From assembly GCA_902595175.1 (NCBI GenBank), contig CACJPB010000006.1:1-50783 (forward strand): a stretch of 50,783 nucleotides of DNA, given 5' to 3'. Shown here one piece after another: positions 9,239 through 18,437 of the stretch (positions are counted from its first letter, which is position 1; each line of letters opens with the position of its first letter). The notes beneath the pieces were generated by a model. The model was not told the DNA's origin. It made no database searches and worked only from the letters and a program-made list of their open reading frames with translations. This stretch comes from an uncultured Prochlorococcus sp. (GTDB taxonomy: Bacteria > Cyanobacteriota > Cyanobacteriia > PCC-6307 > Cyanobiaceae). Both the position numbers and the translations under genes were made by a program.

Positions 9239-10282
9239 TTAAATAACCCATTTTAATTCATCATCTAGCATACCATTAGCTTGAAAGTTCTTAAGATGAT
9301 TTAATCTCAAATAATTTGTAGATCTAAAGCCATCAAGTGGTAGATTGATTTTTTGAATTAAATCATAGAGTTCATTAATTGATTCAGAAACTTTTTTTCT
9401 GGGATAAAATTCACCAGCAAGTGATTTAAATAAATTAAAGTCAACTTTATAACTTCTTTTATCTGGCTCTGCATCCTCATTAATTTCTATTTCTGCCTCT
9501 GGAATTATATCTTTAACAGCTACTGCCAAGTCTTTAATCTGATAATTCCATTCATTTGAACCAACATTTACACTTAATAATTTTTCACTATCATCTCTCA
9601 ATATTGCCCAAATCATGGCTCGAGCCATATCCTCTACATCAATTAATGGGCGCCAAGGGCTTCCATCACTTAATATTTTTATTAATTTATATTTGGTAGC
9701 TGAAGCGACAAAATCATTCAATACAAGATCTAATCTAAGCCTACTTGAACTGCCGCATGCAGTTGAGAATCTTAAACATGTAATTTTCATATCATTTTGA
9801 TCTAATTGACTTTTTAGAGCATTTTCGACTCCAATTTTAGACTTAGCATAAGCTGTTAATGGATTAGTAGAATCATTTTCATTTTTAGCACCCTCCCCTC
9901 CAAAACCATACATGCTGCAACTAGAGGCAAATGTAAAACTTTTAACTTTTAGTTCAGACGCTAATTTAGCAAGTCTTATTGTGGATTCTTGATTAATTTC
10001 ATTTGTGACTTTTTCAAACTCTTTACCCATTGGATCATTTGATATAGCAGCGAGATGAATTATATGGTCAATATTCTCAAGATCATCTTTACTTATATCT
10101 CTAACATCTTTAAAGACCTGCTTGTCATAATAAGTATCACCATGACGAGAAAAAGAAGTATTACATTGATAAAAAAATCCACTGTCTAATCCAATCAATG
10201 AGCATTTAGGCAATTCTTTTTTGATTACTTTACTTAATACAGGTCCTATGTACCCTAAATTGCCTGTTACTAAAATTTTCAT
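9239..10282 (-). CDS. NAD-dependent epimerase/dehydratase (extended SDR)
   Basis: This 347-residue sugar-nucleotide enzyme begins MKILVTGNLGYIGPVLSKV (GxxGxxG NAD site). It contains HLAAISNDPMG, SSCSMYGFGGEG and the catalytic AYAKSK, followed by CLRFSTACG and RPLIDVEDMARAM. This N-terminal style is seen in SDR enzymes that accompany rfbF and RfbC-like genes. It could supply the missing CDP-sugar dehydratase or epimerase step, but its exact reaction cannot be read from the sequence. It is the first gene of a tight - strand run (10282 down to 6598) with gaps of at most 7 bases. Confidence 0.8.
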   Translation of the reverse strand: MKILVTGNLGYIGPVLSKVIKKELPKCSLIGLDSGFFYQCNTSFSRHGDTYYDKQVFKDVRDISKDDLENIDHIIHLAAISNDPMGKEFEKVTNEINQESTIRLAKLASELKVKSFTFASSCSMYGFGGEGAKNENDSTNPLTAYAKSKIGVENALKSQLDQNDMKITCLRFSTACGSSSRLRLDLVLNDFVASATKYKLIKILSDGSPWRPLIDVEDMARAMIWAILRDDSEKLLSVNVGSNEWNYQIKDLAVAVKDIIPEAEIEINEDAEPDKRSYKVDFNLFKSLAGEFYPRKKVSESINELYDLIQKINLPLDGFRSTNYLRLNHLKNFQANGMLDDELKWVI

Positions 10283-10433
10283 TTTTATAGTTAAATCAAT
10301 TAATACAATACATTAAGGCACCCCACTTAATAATTGTTTTTGTATGTTTTCCCTAAAAAATTATTAATAACATCAGTTAAAATTTAATATTTTTTAAATG
10401 TTCATAAACCAAATTCTAAGTGATTTTTAATTT

Positions 10434-12137
10434 TTATTCTGATAGATTTCTTGTAATATTTCTTAATTTAAGATAAGAATTTTTAATTAGAGGTACTTTT
10501 CTTAAGGTTAATTTAAAAGGAATATAAACTTTAAAAGATCTAAATAATTTCAGATTTGAAAATACTATTGTGGAAATTATTTTTCTAAATAATGGTATAT
10601 TCCATATTACAAAGAAAACAAATTTAAAAGGTTTTTTTATTAAGCTATTAAATCCTCCTCTATTAGTTTTACTTACGTTTCTAAGTTCGCTTTGAAAATT
10701 ATCAGATGTAATTTGGGGTATTAAATTATCTTTTCCAGGATTATAAGATTTACTTGCGATTTTTTGATTTTGATTATTACCAGGAAAATTAAAGTCATCG
10801 AATCTAGAATTAATTAATAAATGGATATTAGGAGTATATAAATTTTCAATATCTCTAAGAAATCTCCTTGTTGACAAAAATTCTGATTTTTTCAAATTAG
10901 TAATATATTCATAATTATCATTAATTAATTTATATTGATTATAAAATTCAAATAAAGATTTCTCAAAGTCAAAAAAACTTTCAAAAGACATTTTTTCTAG
11001 TGAAAAATTTAAAGGAAAAAATCTTTTAAAATCTTCCTTATTTTCTATATCTATGGAATAAGTTGAAGAGATAATTGAGGGCTTTAGTTTATAAAAATAA
11101 AGAGAATCTTGTATTTGGGGAGTTAAATAGTTACGTATAGAATCTTTTTTTAAATCAACAAAAAATCTGGTTTCATTTATTAATTTTTCTTGATGCTTCA
11201 GGAAAACTGACTCATGCAAAAACAAGACATTATGTTCCTTAGAGAAATTTTCTAGAGAATATGCTACTTGATTGAGAAATTGTAGAAAATTTGAAATATT
11301 ATTATTAAATAATTGATTTTCCTTTTCATCAATAACAATTATTAATAGTAAATTAGATTCATTATAATAATCCGTATATTTTAAGAAATTTTTGAGAAAT
11401 AAATTAAAGAGTTTATCTTTTTTGCCAGAGTTAAGTGCTAATAAAACAAATTTGTCTTTAAGGTCTAGATTTAATTGATCATAGTAATTTTCAGTTATAT
11501 TCTCATAAATTTTTGAAGATAATACATAACTTTTACTTGCAATTGAATCTCTAAATATTATTTTTGACATTATATCTGCATATTCTAGTTGCTTTTTATT
11601 CTCGAAAATTATTTTATGACAAAAGTTTTTTATTGCATAAATTTCTTGAAAATAGTTATCATAATTATCACATTTATTTTTATTAAAAAAGTTAAATTTA
11701 TATTTTAGCCCTATAATTTTTACATAATTATTATTCGTTTCTTCGTATTCTTCTTTATAGTAAAATCTACCTATTTTGTAATGAATTTTTTCAAGATTAG
11801 TTCCCTCTTTGTTAATTTTTTTTGTGATGATTTCAGGATTCATCATTACTATTGATTTAACAGCAATATCCCTATATTCGAAAATTCTATTATTTTTTTT
11901 AAAGTAAAGTTCTTTATTATCTAGCTCATAAAAATGCATATTTCCTTCTAAAAATTCTTTATCATCAGTTTCTATTGATTTTAGAATTTCATTTTCGTCG
12001 CATATAATTATGTTTTTGCCAAATTTAAGTAAATTTTGACAGAATTTATTAATATAAAATTTTGTAGCTTTATTGCTTAAAGAACGGCAATTTAATTCTT
12101 TAATAGGGAGTGCTAGTAGAAAATCAATTTGTTTCAT
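10434..12137 (-). CDS. Large protein of unknown function in the polysaccharide island
   Basis: I do not recognise this 567-residue protein. It starts MKQIDFLLALPIKELNCRSL and is rich in Asn, Lys, Phe and Tyr. No signal peptide or convincing transmembrane segment is visible except a hydrophobic stretch near residue 510 (KPFKFVFFVIWNIPLFRKII). The central part has alternating hydrophobic strands, for example KFVLLALNSGKKDKLFNLFL and LLLIIVIDEKEN, which resemble the start of a GT-B second domain but lack a clear motif. It lies 5 bases before the next island gene. A divergent glycosyltransferase or glycan-assembly role is plausible from context only. Confidence 0.6.
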   Translation of the reverse strand: MKQIDFLLALPIKELNCRSLSNKATKFYINKFCQNLLKFGKNIIICDENEILKSIETDDKEFLEGNMHFYELDNKELYFKKNNRIFEYRDIAVKSIVMMNPEIITKKINKEGTNLEKIHYKIGRFYYKEEYEETNNNYVKIIGLKYKFNFFNKNKCDNYDNYFQEIYAIKNFCHKIIFENKKQLEYADIMSKIIFRDSIASKSYVLSSKIYENITENYYDQLNLDLKDKFVLLALNSGKKDKLFNLFLKNFLKYTDYYNESNLLLIIVIDEKENQLFNNNISNFLQFLNQVAYSLENFSKEHNVLFLHESVFLKHQEKLINETRFFVDLKKDSIRNYLTPQIQDSLYFYKLKPSIISSTYSIDIENKEDFKRFFPLNFSLEKMSFESFFDFEKSLFEFYNQYKLINDNYEYITNLKKSEFLSTRRFLRDIENLYTPNIHLLINSRFDDFNFPGNNQNQKIASKSYNPGKDNLIPQITSDNFQSELRNVSKTNRGGFNSLIKKPFKFVFFVIWNIPLFRKIISTIVFSNLKLFRSFKVYIPFKLTLRKVPLIKNSYLKLRNITRNLSE

Positions 12138-12142
12138 GTTAA

Positions 12143-13465
12143 CTATGAATCTAAAATTCTATAATCATAGACTGAAGTATCTTGTTTATATAGAGTATAA
12201 TTTTTTTCTGCTTTTTTAAGAATTGATTTTAAAAATTTATGATCAATTTGACTTAATAGTGTTTTGTTTAATTTAATAATTTCGTTTTTAAGATCTTCAA
12301 GTGCTTTTGGATTTTTCTCTAAATATTCAATTGTTTCATAGTAGGAACCATTAAATTTATTTATGGATATAAATCCCAAATTAGAATCATTTAAAGATGC
12401 ATCTAATCCAAAGCCTGCAGAAAGGATAGGGACTTGGTTCATTATATAATTATTATTCCTTTGTCTTAGACTTTGCCATCCTTCTAGATTTCTTAAATTT
12501 ATTGACAATCCGAGAGAGGCCATTGGGAGAATTTCTATTAAAACCTCCCCACCAGTATCCCAATCATTAATAACAATAATTTTATTTTTTGAGATATTAA
12601 CTTTTTTTAAATTTGTTTTTTCATCAATAAAACAGCATATGTCTTGCGAATTAATAAGGGTCTTCTTTATATTCATAATCTGTTCTTCATGTTCAAATAA
12701 ATTAGAAACATTATTAGCAAATCCTGTAATCACCAATTTAAACTTTGTTTCTGGATTTTTTTTGCAAAATAGTATAAAGTCTTTTACAAAATTATAAAAA
12801 TCTACCCAACACCATATTCCTCCGGCATTTACTATTAGTTTATATTCTTTTAAATCTACATTAATCCATTTGGATATTTTTTTGGATAACTTTGTTTTAT
12901 CAGTTCTTAAAAACTCTTTTTCAAATTTCAAGGGCGATTGAATAACTTGAATTTTGCTATCTATTGAATCTTCATTAAAAGGTATTAAATATTCATAAAG
13001 ATGCGACATAACTTCTTTCATCCTTGTGTTATTAGTTAAAAGCAGATCCATTGCATTTTTGAGGCCAAACAAAAAATTATTAAAGTATTCTGGAGGATGT
13101 AATGTAGGAGATTCGATCCAATGCATTGCTACAGCAAATCCAATTTTATAGCCCTTAACATTCATTAATTGACTTAAAATTGTTATGTCTGCAAAAATAA
13201 AATCTCCTTTTTCAACTTCTATTACAGTCCTATCAAATTCATATGAATTTCCCTTTTTTGATATTTTATAAACCTCAGATTTCTCTGGTGTGATTAATTG
13301 AAGTGAAGAATAATAAACATCATATAAAAAAGAATCAAAATGCAATCCGAAAGATAAGCCATATTTGTCATGACTATACATTAACTTTAAAGATTTCTCA
13401 TTCAACATCTTTTCAAGATTTGCAAAATCTAATATAAAGATAAGTTTTGAATCATGTATATCCAT
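12143..13465 (-). CDS. Probable GT-B fold glycosyltransferase, divergent
   Basis: This 440-residue protein has a layout like GT-B glycosyltransferases. The N-terminal half contains FIFADITILSQL and AMHWIESPTLHP. The second half starts with LIVNAGGIWCWVDFYNFVKDF, which matches the GGxxxW motif seen at the start of the nucleotide-sugar domain in some group-1-like transferases. FKLVITGF and then GGEVLIEILPMASLGLSINLRN follow, as in the donor-binding region. No classic E-x7-E motif is clear. It is 5 bases from the 567-residue gene and shares the GG-x-W theme with the gene at 13827-15311, so the two may be distant paralogues. Confidence 0.55.
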   Translation of the reverse strand: MDIHDSKLIFILDFANLEKMLNEKSLKLMYSHDKYGLSFGLHFDSFLYDVYYSSLQLITPEKSEVYKISKKGNSYEFDRTVIEVEKGDFIFADITILSQLMNVKGYKIGFAVAMHWIESPTLHPPEYFNNFLFGLKNAMDLLLTNNTRMKEVMSHLYEYLIPFNEDSIDSKIQVIQSPLKFEKEFLRTDKTKLSKKISKWINVDLKEYKLIVNAGGIWCWVDFYNFVKDFILFCKKNPETKFKLVITGFANNVSNLFEHEEQIMNIKKTLINSQDICCFIDEKTNLKKVNISKNKIIVINDWDTGGEVLIEILPMASLGLSINLRNLEGWQSLRQRNNNYIMNQVPILSAGFGLDASLNDSNLGFISINKFNGSYYETIEYLEKNPKALEDLKNEIIKLNKTLLSQIDHKFLKSILKKAEKNYTLYKQDTSVYDYRILDS

Positions 13466-13826
13466 AATTTAATTATTTGATACAAATGCTAAATCTTAGA
13501 GAAAATAATTAAGATTGAAATATTTTTAAGTATATTCTGTAAAGGATGATTTTTTTCTATTGAGAAAATTTTAAAAAATGGCAAATTTCTAATTATAGAA
13601 TCCATATTTTCATTTATACATGAAAAAAACATTAAACAAAAAATGTTTTTATCAAAATATGAATAGAAAGATTTAACTTTTAACAATATAAAAATCAATA
13701 TATAAGCATGATATACGATCGGATAAATCTTGTATAATATTTTTTAATATTTTTTAAATAACTTATTTTGAATATTAAAAATTTCCTAAACTAAATTTTT
13801 ATTGAACATAAATTTAAGTTATTTTT
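13466..13826. other. 361-base AT-rich spacer
   Basis: This spacer lies between two - strand island genes. It contains only a 69-codon frame of low-complexity composition (13489-13698), which I do not accept as a gene, and poly-A/T runs. No clear hairpin terminator, tRNA or repeat was seen. A promoter for the 13465 to 10434 genes could sit here, since the gap is unusually large for this cluster, but no convincing -10/-35 pair stands out from the AT background. Confidence 0.5.
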
Positions 13827-15311
13827 TTAACCTCTAAGAAAAGAATTTCTTTTTGCAAAGTTTTTAATTTTTGCTGCTTTGTAAAAAGCTAAAGAATTAC
13901 TTGGTTTAGAAATTAATTTAATAAAATCATCTAATTCATCAAATTTAAAATCATCATTAAGTTGATCCTTATAATTGATTTTTGTTTCATAAAATTGAGT
14001 CTCTATCTCATTTATTAAGCTTTTACTATTATTAAGCGATGTAAATTCAGAAGGTATAATAATTGGGTTTTTAATTAAGGTGGGAATATCGGTATCAAAA
14101 ATTATAGGTCTCATTCTAAAAGTTTCAAAATAACTAGTTCTAACTCTATTTCTTAAAAAAGACTCTAATTTGTCTTCACTTGTATCAATTCCTGCATCAC
14201 TTTGTTTATGTAAAGAAGTAATAATTTCTGAAGCATAATTCCAATCTAAAAATAAGACTCTTGTTTGAATATCAATTTCTTTAAAAGAATAAGCAATTAG
14301 TGAACCTTGATTAGCTAAAAATTTTTCTAATTCTTTTTGTTTTCTAGAGTATTCTTTTCTAGAACTATCAGGGAAAAAACCAGCGATTATTATTCTTAAA
14401 TTAGTTTCCTTATTTGTTTTTAATTCATTACATAATTTTTTTAAGATAACTTCGGAATTAGTCCAAGGATAAAAACCTCCACTAAATAGAATCTTATACG
14501 TATTGTGATTAAATAAATCAGGAAATTTTTCTTCAGGTGGGATTTCATTAAAAGCTTTGGATTCGAAAGTTTCAAGCAAATTATTTTCTTTTATTGAGTT
14601 AAAAACAAAAATCTTCTCTTCAATTGAATTCCCTGTTAATAAAGAAATAAAAAAATTAAGAAATTCTTTTTGTCTAATATTTTGCACAATAACTGCATCG
14701 AATAAAAGTATAGTATCTAATAAGATATTATAAAATTCTCCATTATCGTAATGCGATAACATTTCGACAAAATATAAACCTGCGCTATAAAGAGTAAATT
14801 TAATTGGTTTTTTTGGGGTTCTTATAAATTTTCCTGTTTTCGAATAAAAATATTCTACATAGAATTGGTTACCTGGGATATCTACTTTTCTTGAGAAAAT
14901 ATCTTTTTTGAGAAACATATATTGAGTTAAATCTCCAACATTTTTAATATCTTTAAACTTACTTATAAAATGATAAGGAGAAAAAATAGTATCAATTAAA
15001 TATAAAACATCTTCTAATAGAAATTCTGACTTTTTAATTGAGTAGCCATTATTGGATTCATGAAGTTCAAATAAAAATCTATTTTTCTGAAGAAATTCAT
15101 CAGAGTAAAATCCAATTCCAATTCCATTTATATAATCTTCTTCTAATATAAAATAAACTTTGTTTTTCTTTCTTTGTAATTCCCTGGCTAAGCAAATTAA
15201 ATGCATATCGTGAGAGAAAGAAGGTTTTTTATTTGAAAGAGATAAGTTTGCATTTGAGGAAATATCTCTTAACCAATCATTATCAGAAATTGAAATTAAA
15301 AATGAATTCAT
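13827..15311 (-). CDS. Probable GT-B fold glycosyltransferase, divergent
   Basis: This 494-residue protein starts MNSFLISISDNDWLRDIS. It shows an N-terminal half with HLICLARELQRKKNKVYFIL and a second half opening with KILFSGGFYPWTNSEVILKK, a GGxxxW motif typical of nucleotide-sugar domains in some GT-B transferases. NLRIIIAGFFPD, FLDWNYASEIITSLHKQSDAG and SYFETFRMRPIIFD follow. This order (strand, GG-x-W, second strand, C-terminal donor loop) supports a GT-B transferase. Donor and acceptor are unknown. It is 7 bases from the gene at 15319-16599 and probably co-transcribed with it. Confidence 0.6.
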   Translation of the reverse strand: MNSFLISISDNDWLRDISSNANLSLSNKKPSFSHDMHLICLARELQRKKNKVYFILEEDYINGIGIGFYSDEFLQKNRFLFELHESNNGYSIKKSEFLLEDVLYLIDTIFSPYHFISKFKDIKNVGDLTQYMFLKKDIFSRKVDIPGNQFYVEYFYSKTGKFIRTPKKPIKFTLYSAGLYFVEMLSHYDNGEFYNILLDTILLFDAVIVQNIRQKEFLNFFISLLTGNSIEEKIFVFNSIKENNLLETFESKAFNEIPPEEKFPDLFNHNTYKILFSGGFYPWTNSEVILKKLCNELKTNKETNLRIIIAGFFPDSSRKEYSRKQKELEKFLANQGSLIAYSFKEIDIQTRVLFLDWNYASEIITSLHKQSDAGIDTSEDKLESFLRNRVRTSYFETFRMRPIIFDTDIPTLIKNPIIIPSEFTSLNNSKSLINEIETQFYETKINYKDQLNDDFKFDELDDFIKLISKPSNSLAFYKAAKIKNFAKRNSFLRG

Positions 15312-15318
15312 TATGCTT

Positions 15319-16599
15319 TTAGTATTCGCTATTAGAAATATTTTCGCTATTAAATATTTCTTTATGAATATTGATCATTGAGAATTTAGGGCTAATTTTA
15401 TCTTGAAGTGGTTTTTTAATAATATCAAGCATACTATCAACTGCTTTGTCGAAAATGATCTTATTTTTATTATTAAATTCAGCAGTATTTAAATTTTGTA
15501 AGCTTGAACCACTTTCCTCTATCCACTGCAATGTTTTTTTAAGAGAATTACCGTGATAAGCAGTTGATATTATTCCTGAACTAAATTTTTCATGAGATAT
15601 TGGACTAAAACCATCAATTATTATTGGTTTTAAATATTCTAGGTAATCATAAATAATTGGATTTAAATTCTGCCAATCTAATACTGTTTCCTCTTGAATA
15701 TGGAGAAAATAATCATTTAAGAGATAAAGTTTTCTAAATAATTTGTTATAAATTTCCAAATTACTAAAAAAATGTATTTGCGAATCAATTTTTAATAATT
15801 TATCAAAAGTTATATCGAAGCTTGATATATTTTTATTTTTATATAAATTATAAATTTCTTCAATTGTAAATTTCTCACTTTTACTAATATTAGAAACAAC
15901 TAATTTAAACTTAACATTTTGGTTTTTTAAGAAAAACTGATTTAACTCATCAAAGAAATAGTCTAAGACTGATTTTTTTTCAAAATCCATCTTACATAAA
16001 ATAATAGTATTATTATGAATAAATTTTTCATTAAATGTTTTAAAAAATTTATCTTCTCTTGATGTAATATTCTTACGATATTTAATAAAACTATAATGAT
16101 TATTATTATATGGGATTGAAAATATTCTTTCACAAATATTTATACCTAAAATTACATTTCCAAAAAAATTGATGAAATCGGATGACCTTTTATTATTAGT
16201 TAAATAAAAGTCAACATCATTATTAAATGAATTAAAGAATTCTGTTTTACAATTTTCTTTACTTAGAAAAGTTTCAAGACTTGGAAGTAATAGAATTTTT
16301 TTTAATCTTAAAAATTTTAGATTTTTAAAATCCTCTGGGTTTTTCGAAAAAATAATATCTCCTGAATCATTAAATTCTTCGTCAATTTCTGTAATATCTA
16401 ACTTTTCTGCTGAATAAAGATTAATTTTTAAAAGTTTTAAATTATTAGTTCTTAATCTTAGATAAACACTTTTACCTTTGTTAATTAAATAACCTAATAA
16501 AAGAAGGATATATTTATCTTCAATAAATTCTTCAGAAATCTCTTTTTTTTCTTTTATTTTTTGATATTCAAAATCAGAAATATTAAAGAAAAATTTCAT
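15319..16599 (-). CDS. Uncharacterised protein, possible degenerate glycosyltransferase
   Basis: I do not recognise this 426-residue protein. It begins MKFFFNISDFEYQKIKEKKE. The segment ILLLLGYLINKGKSVYLRL parallels the N-terminal helix-strand of the 494-residue neighbour. VKFKLVVSNIS and, near the C-terminus, LKPIIIDGFSPISHEKFSSG parallel the neighbour's later strands, while the GG-x-W motif is missing. It may be a distant, possibly non-catalytic relative. Composition is extremely rich in Lys, Asn, Ile and Phe. It is the first gene of the 16599 to 13827 pair, and a 483-base gap lies upstream. Confidence 0.5.
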   Translation of the reverse strand: MKFFFNISDFEYQKIKEKKEISEEFIEDKYILLLLGYLINKGKSVYLRLRTNNLKLLKINLYSAEKLDITEIDEEFNDSGDIIFSKNPEDFKNLKFLRLKKILLLPSLETFLSKENCKTEFFNSFNNDVDFYLTNNKRSSDFINFFGNVILGINICERIFSIPYNNNHYSFIKYRKNITSREDKFFKTFNEKFIHNNTIILCKMDFEKKSVLDYFFDELNQFFLKNQNVKFKLVVSNISKSEKFTIEEIYNLYKNKNISSFDITFDKLLKIDSQIHFFSNLEIYNKLFRKLYLLNDYFLHIQEETVLDWQNLNPIIYDYLEYLKPIIIDGFSPISHEKFSSGIISTAYHGNSLKKTLQWIEESGSSLQNLNTAEFNNKNKIIFDKAVDSMLDIIKKPLQDKISPKFSMINIHKEIFNSENISNSEY

Positions 16600-17082
16600 T
16601 ATTCCGAATTAAATTTTAATATTAATTATAGACTTTAAGGAGCCATATTCGAGCAATTACTTTGATTTTAAAATTAAAAATTATAAGAATTAAAGGATTA
16701 AACTTTTAATTTTAGGCTTATTTTTCAAATTATGGCCAAAAATAAAATTAATTATTTAATTTATTTTTATATTAAAATTTTGATTTTCTCTATAGAAATT
16801 TAAAAATCACTGTAATGAAATCTAGGTAAATTTTAGGGCTTTTAAAAATTTTATAAGCTTTTAGCATAAATTTCTTTTAATAAATTTATCTCGTAGAAAG
16901 GACAATTTTTATAAAAAAGTTTTAATCAAAGATTTAGACTTGAGTTAAAAAAAACCGCAAAATGATTTTTCTTTAAGGAGATTATGATTAGATATTAAAC
17001 AAAAATACATAATTATTTTTTTAAAATATATATAACTTTCTTTTACTGTATTTAAAAGTTTATTTTTAAATAAATTTCGTGT
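16600..17082. other. 483-base AT-rich gap without a gene
   Basis: This stretch separates the island glycosyltransferase block from the sulfotransferase. It is close to pure A/T with long poly-A and poly-T tracts. I found no open frame with protein-like composition, no tRNA, no strong hairpin and no repeat shared with the rest of the window. Because both flanking genes run on the - strand, the promoter for the 16599 to 13827 pair probably lies in the lower part of this gap. Confidence 0.5.
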
Positions 17083-18300
17083 TCATTTACTATCTTCAAT
17101 TAATTTTAATATGGTTGGGGATATCATTTTAGTCTGATAATCTCTATTTCCAATATTTACGAAACCATTAGAATCACCAATGTTTGTGTATGAACCTTTT
17201 TTCATAGATGTAAATGATGTAAGATTTACCACGTCCTGAATGAGTTCATCATCATATTTAAATTCCAAATAATTATATATTTTTTTTATGTATAATTCTT
17301 TATTTTCAATAAGTCTTTTGTAATCAATAATTAATATGGATTTATCTTTGTTTTGTTGTATTTTCTCTGCTATTTTTATTTGATTAGTTATGAAGATAGT
17401 ATTGTTTTTTATCCAATTCAAACATGATTCATTTGGATGAATTTTGTTAAATTGATCAACTCCAAAACCTGGATCCCTTCCCCCTTTTATTTCATGGTCA
17501 AATAAGCTTAATAATGTATCAATAAGATCTCTCTTAATAAAAACTATTTTTATATTTTGTATTTCATCTTCATTTAATAATTCATCTGTCAATAAATTAG
17601 GTGATCTATCTCCACATGTTCTATAGCCAATTGATTGAAATATTTCTTTTGTCAAATTTACATTATCATTTAGGATTATATTTTTGTTGCATCCATTTTT
17701 TTGTTCTTTTCTAGCAATAAATGGTTCAAATAAAAAATCAGCATTTGTCTTTATATTCTCAATCACTCTTTTTTCGTGAAGACAAATTGTGTTGGGGTTA
17801 TTATTAACTATTGCCTCTAACAAAGTCGTACCAGATTTATGTGGGCCAGTTAATATAAAAAATGAAATATCTTCGTAATTACTTTGATATTCTTCTAAAT
17901 CTTTTTCTTTACATATGTAATCATTAATGTTGTTTTTATTTTCTTTGAAAATGCTTATCTTTTCGCCCTCATCTAAATTATTTCTTACTAATAGATCAAT
18001 ATCTAATTCATAATTTCCTGGATAATATTTACATATAGTAAGTATTTTTTTTAAATTTCTAATATTAAATTGAAGTTTAGCTTTATGTAAAAATATATGC
18101 ACATTATTCAATTGTTCAAATTTATAATCATCGCTAATTAAATCATTAACCATAAGACTAAACTCATCGATTAACTTAATTTTGATATAAGTGACACCAT
18201 CATCAATCTTAAATTTATAAAAAATACTATTTTTATTTCTATTATTATTTCTTAGACAAGTTATTCTTAAAAATTTGCCCTCTTCAGAATTTAGTTTCAT
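17083..18300 (-). CDS. Sulfotransferase with an extra N-terminal domain
   Basis: This 405-residue protein contains a PAPS-dependent sulfotransferase domain from about residue 145. The 5'-phosphosulfate loop is FFILTGPHKSGTTLLEAIVN (residues 147-166), followed by the acceptor-side CLHEKRVIENI. The 3'-phosphate site is IVFIKRDLIDTLLSLFDHE, with the family R-D-x-x-x-x-x-x-S pattern altered to RDLIDTLLS. The first 140 residues are an unrecognised beta-rich segment, which is longer than in minimal sulfotransferases. At the end of a polysaccharide cluster, sulfation of a surface glycan is the most likely role, but a small-molecule acceptor cannot be excluded. Confidence 0.8.
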   Translation of the reverse strand: MKLNSEEGKFLRITCLRNNNRNKNSIFYKFKIDDGVTYIKIKLIDEFSLMVNDLISDDYKFEQLNNVHIFLHKAKLQFNIRNLKKILTICKYYPGNYELDIDLLVRNNLDEGEKISIFKENKNNINDYICKEKDLEEYQSNYEDISFFILTGPHKSGTTLLEAIVNNNPNTICLHEKRVIENIKTNADFLFEPFIARKEQKNGCNKNIILNDNVNLTKEIFQSIGYRTCGDRSPNLLTDELLNEDEIQNIKIVFIKRDLIDTLLSLFDHEIKGGRDPGFGVDQFNKIHPNESCLNWIKNNTIFITNQIKIAEKIQQNKDKSILIIDYKRLIENKELYIKKIYNYLEFKYDDELIQDVVNLTSFTSMKKGSYTNIGDSNGFVNIGNRDYQTKMISPTILKLIEDSK

Positions 18301-18404
18301 CTTTTAAATCCTACAATAAACAGTAAAAACATATTAATTTAATTCCTTCAGGACCATTGAAAGAATACAACTAAATTATATCAGCTTTAAGAAAAATCCT
18401 AGTT

Positions 18405-18424
18405 AATGATCAAAAATGATCATT
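18405..18424. promoter_or_regulatory. Perfect inverted repeat upstream of the capsid relic
   Basis: AATGATCA and TGATCATT form a perfect 8-base inverted repeat separated by AAAA, 13 bases before the ATG of the broken capsid gene. It could be a leftover operator or a small hairpin. No T-run follows it, so it is not a convincing terminator. Confidence 0.4.
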
Positions 18425-18437
18425 TGACCAAATTTTA

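Noticed and set aside
13489-13698. 69-codon frame on the - strand
   Set aside because: It is made of Ile, Phe, Ser and Asn runs typical of translated AT-rich spacer. It has no good start context and no domain.
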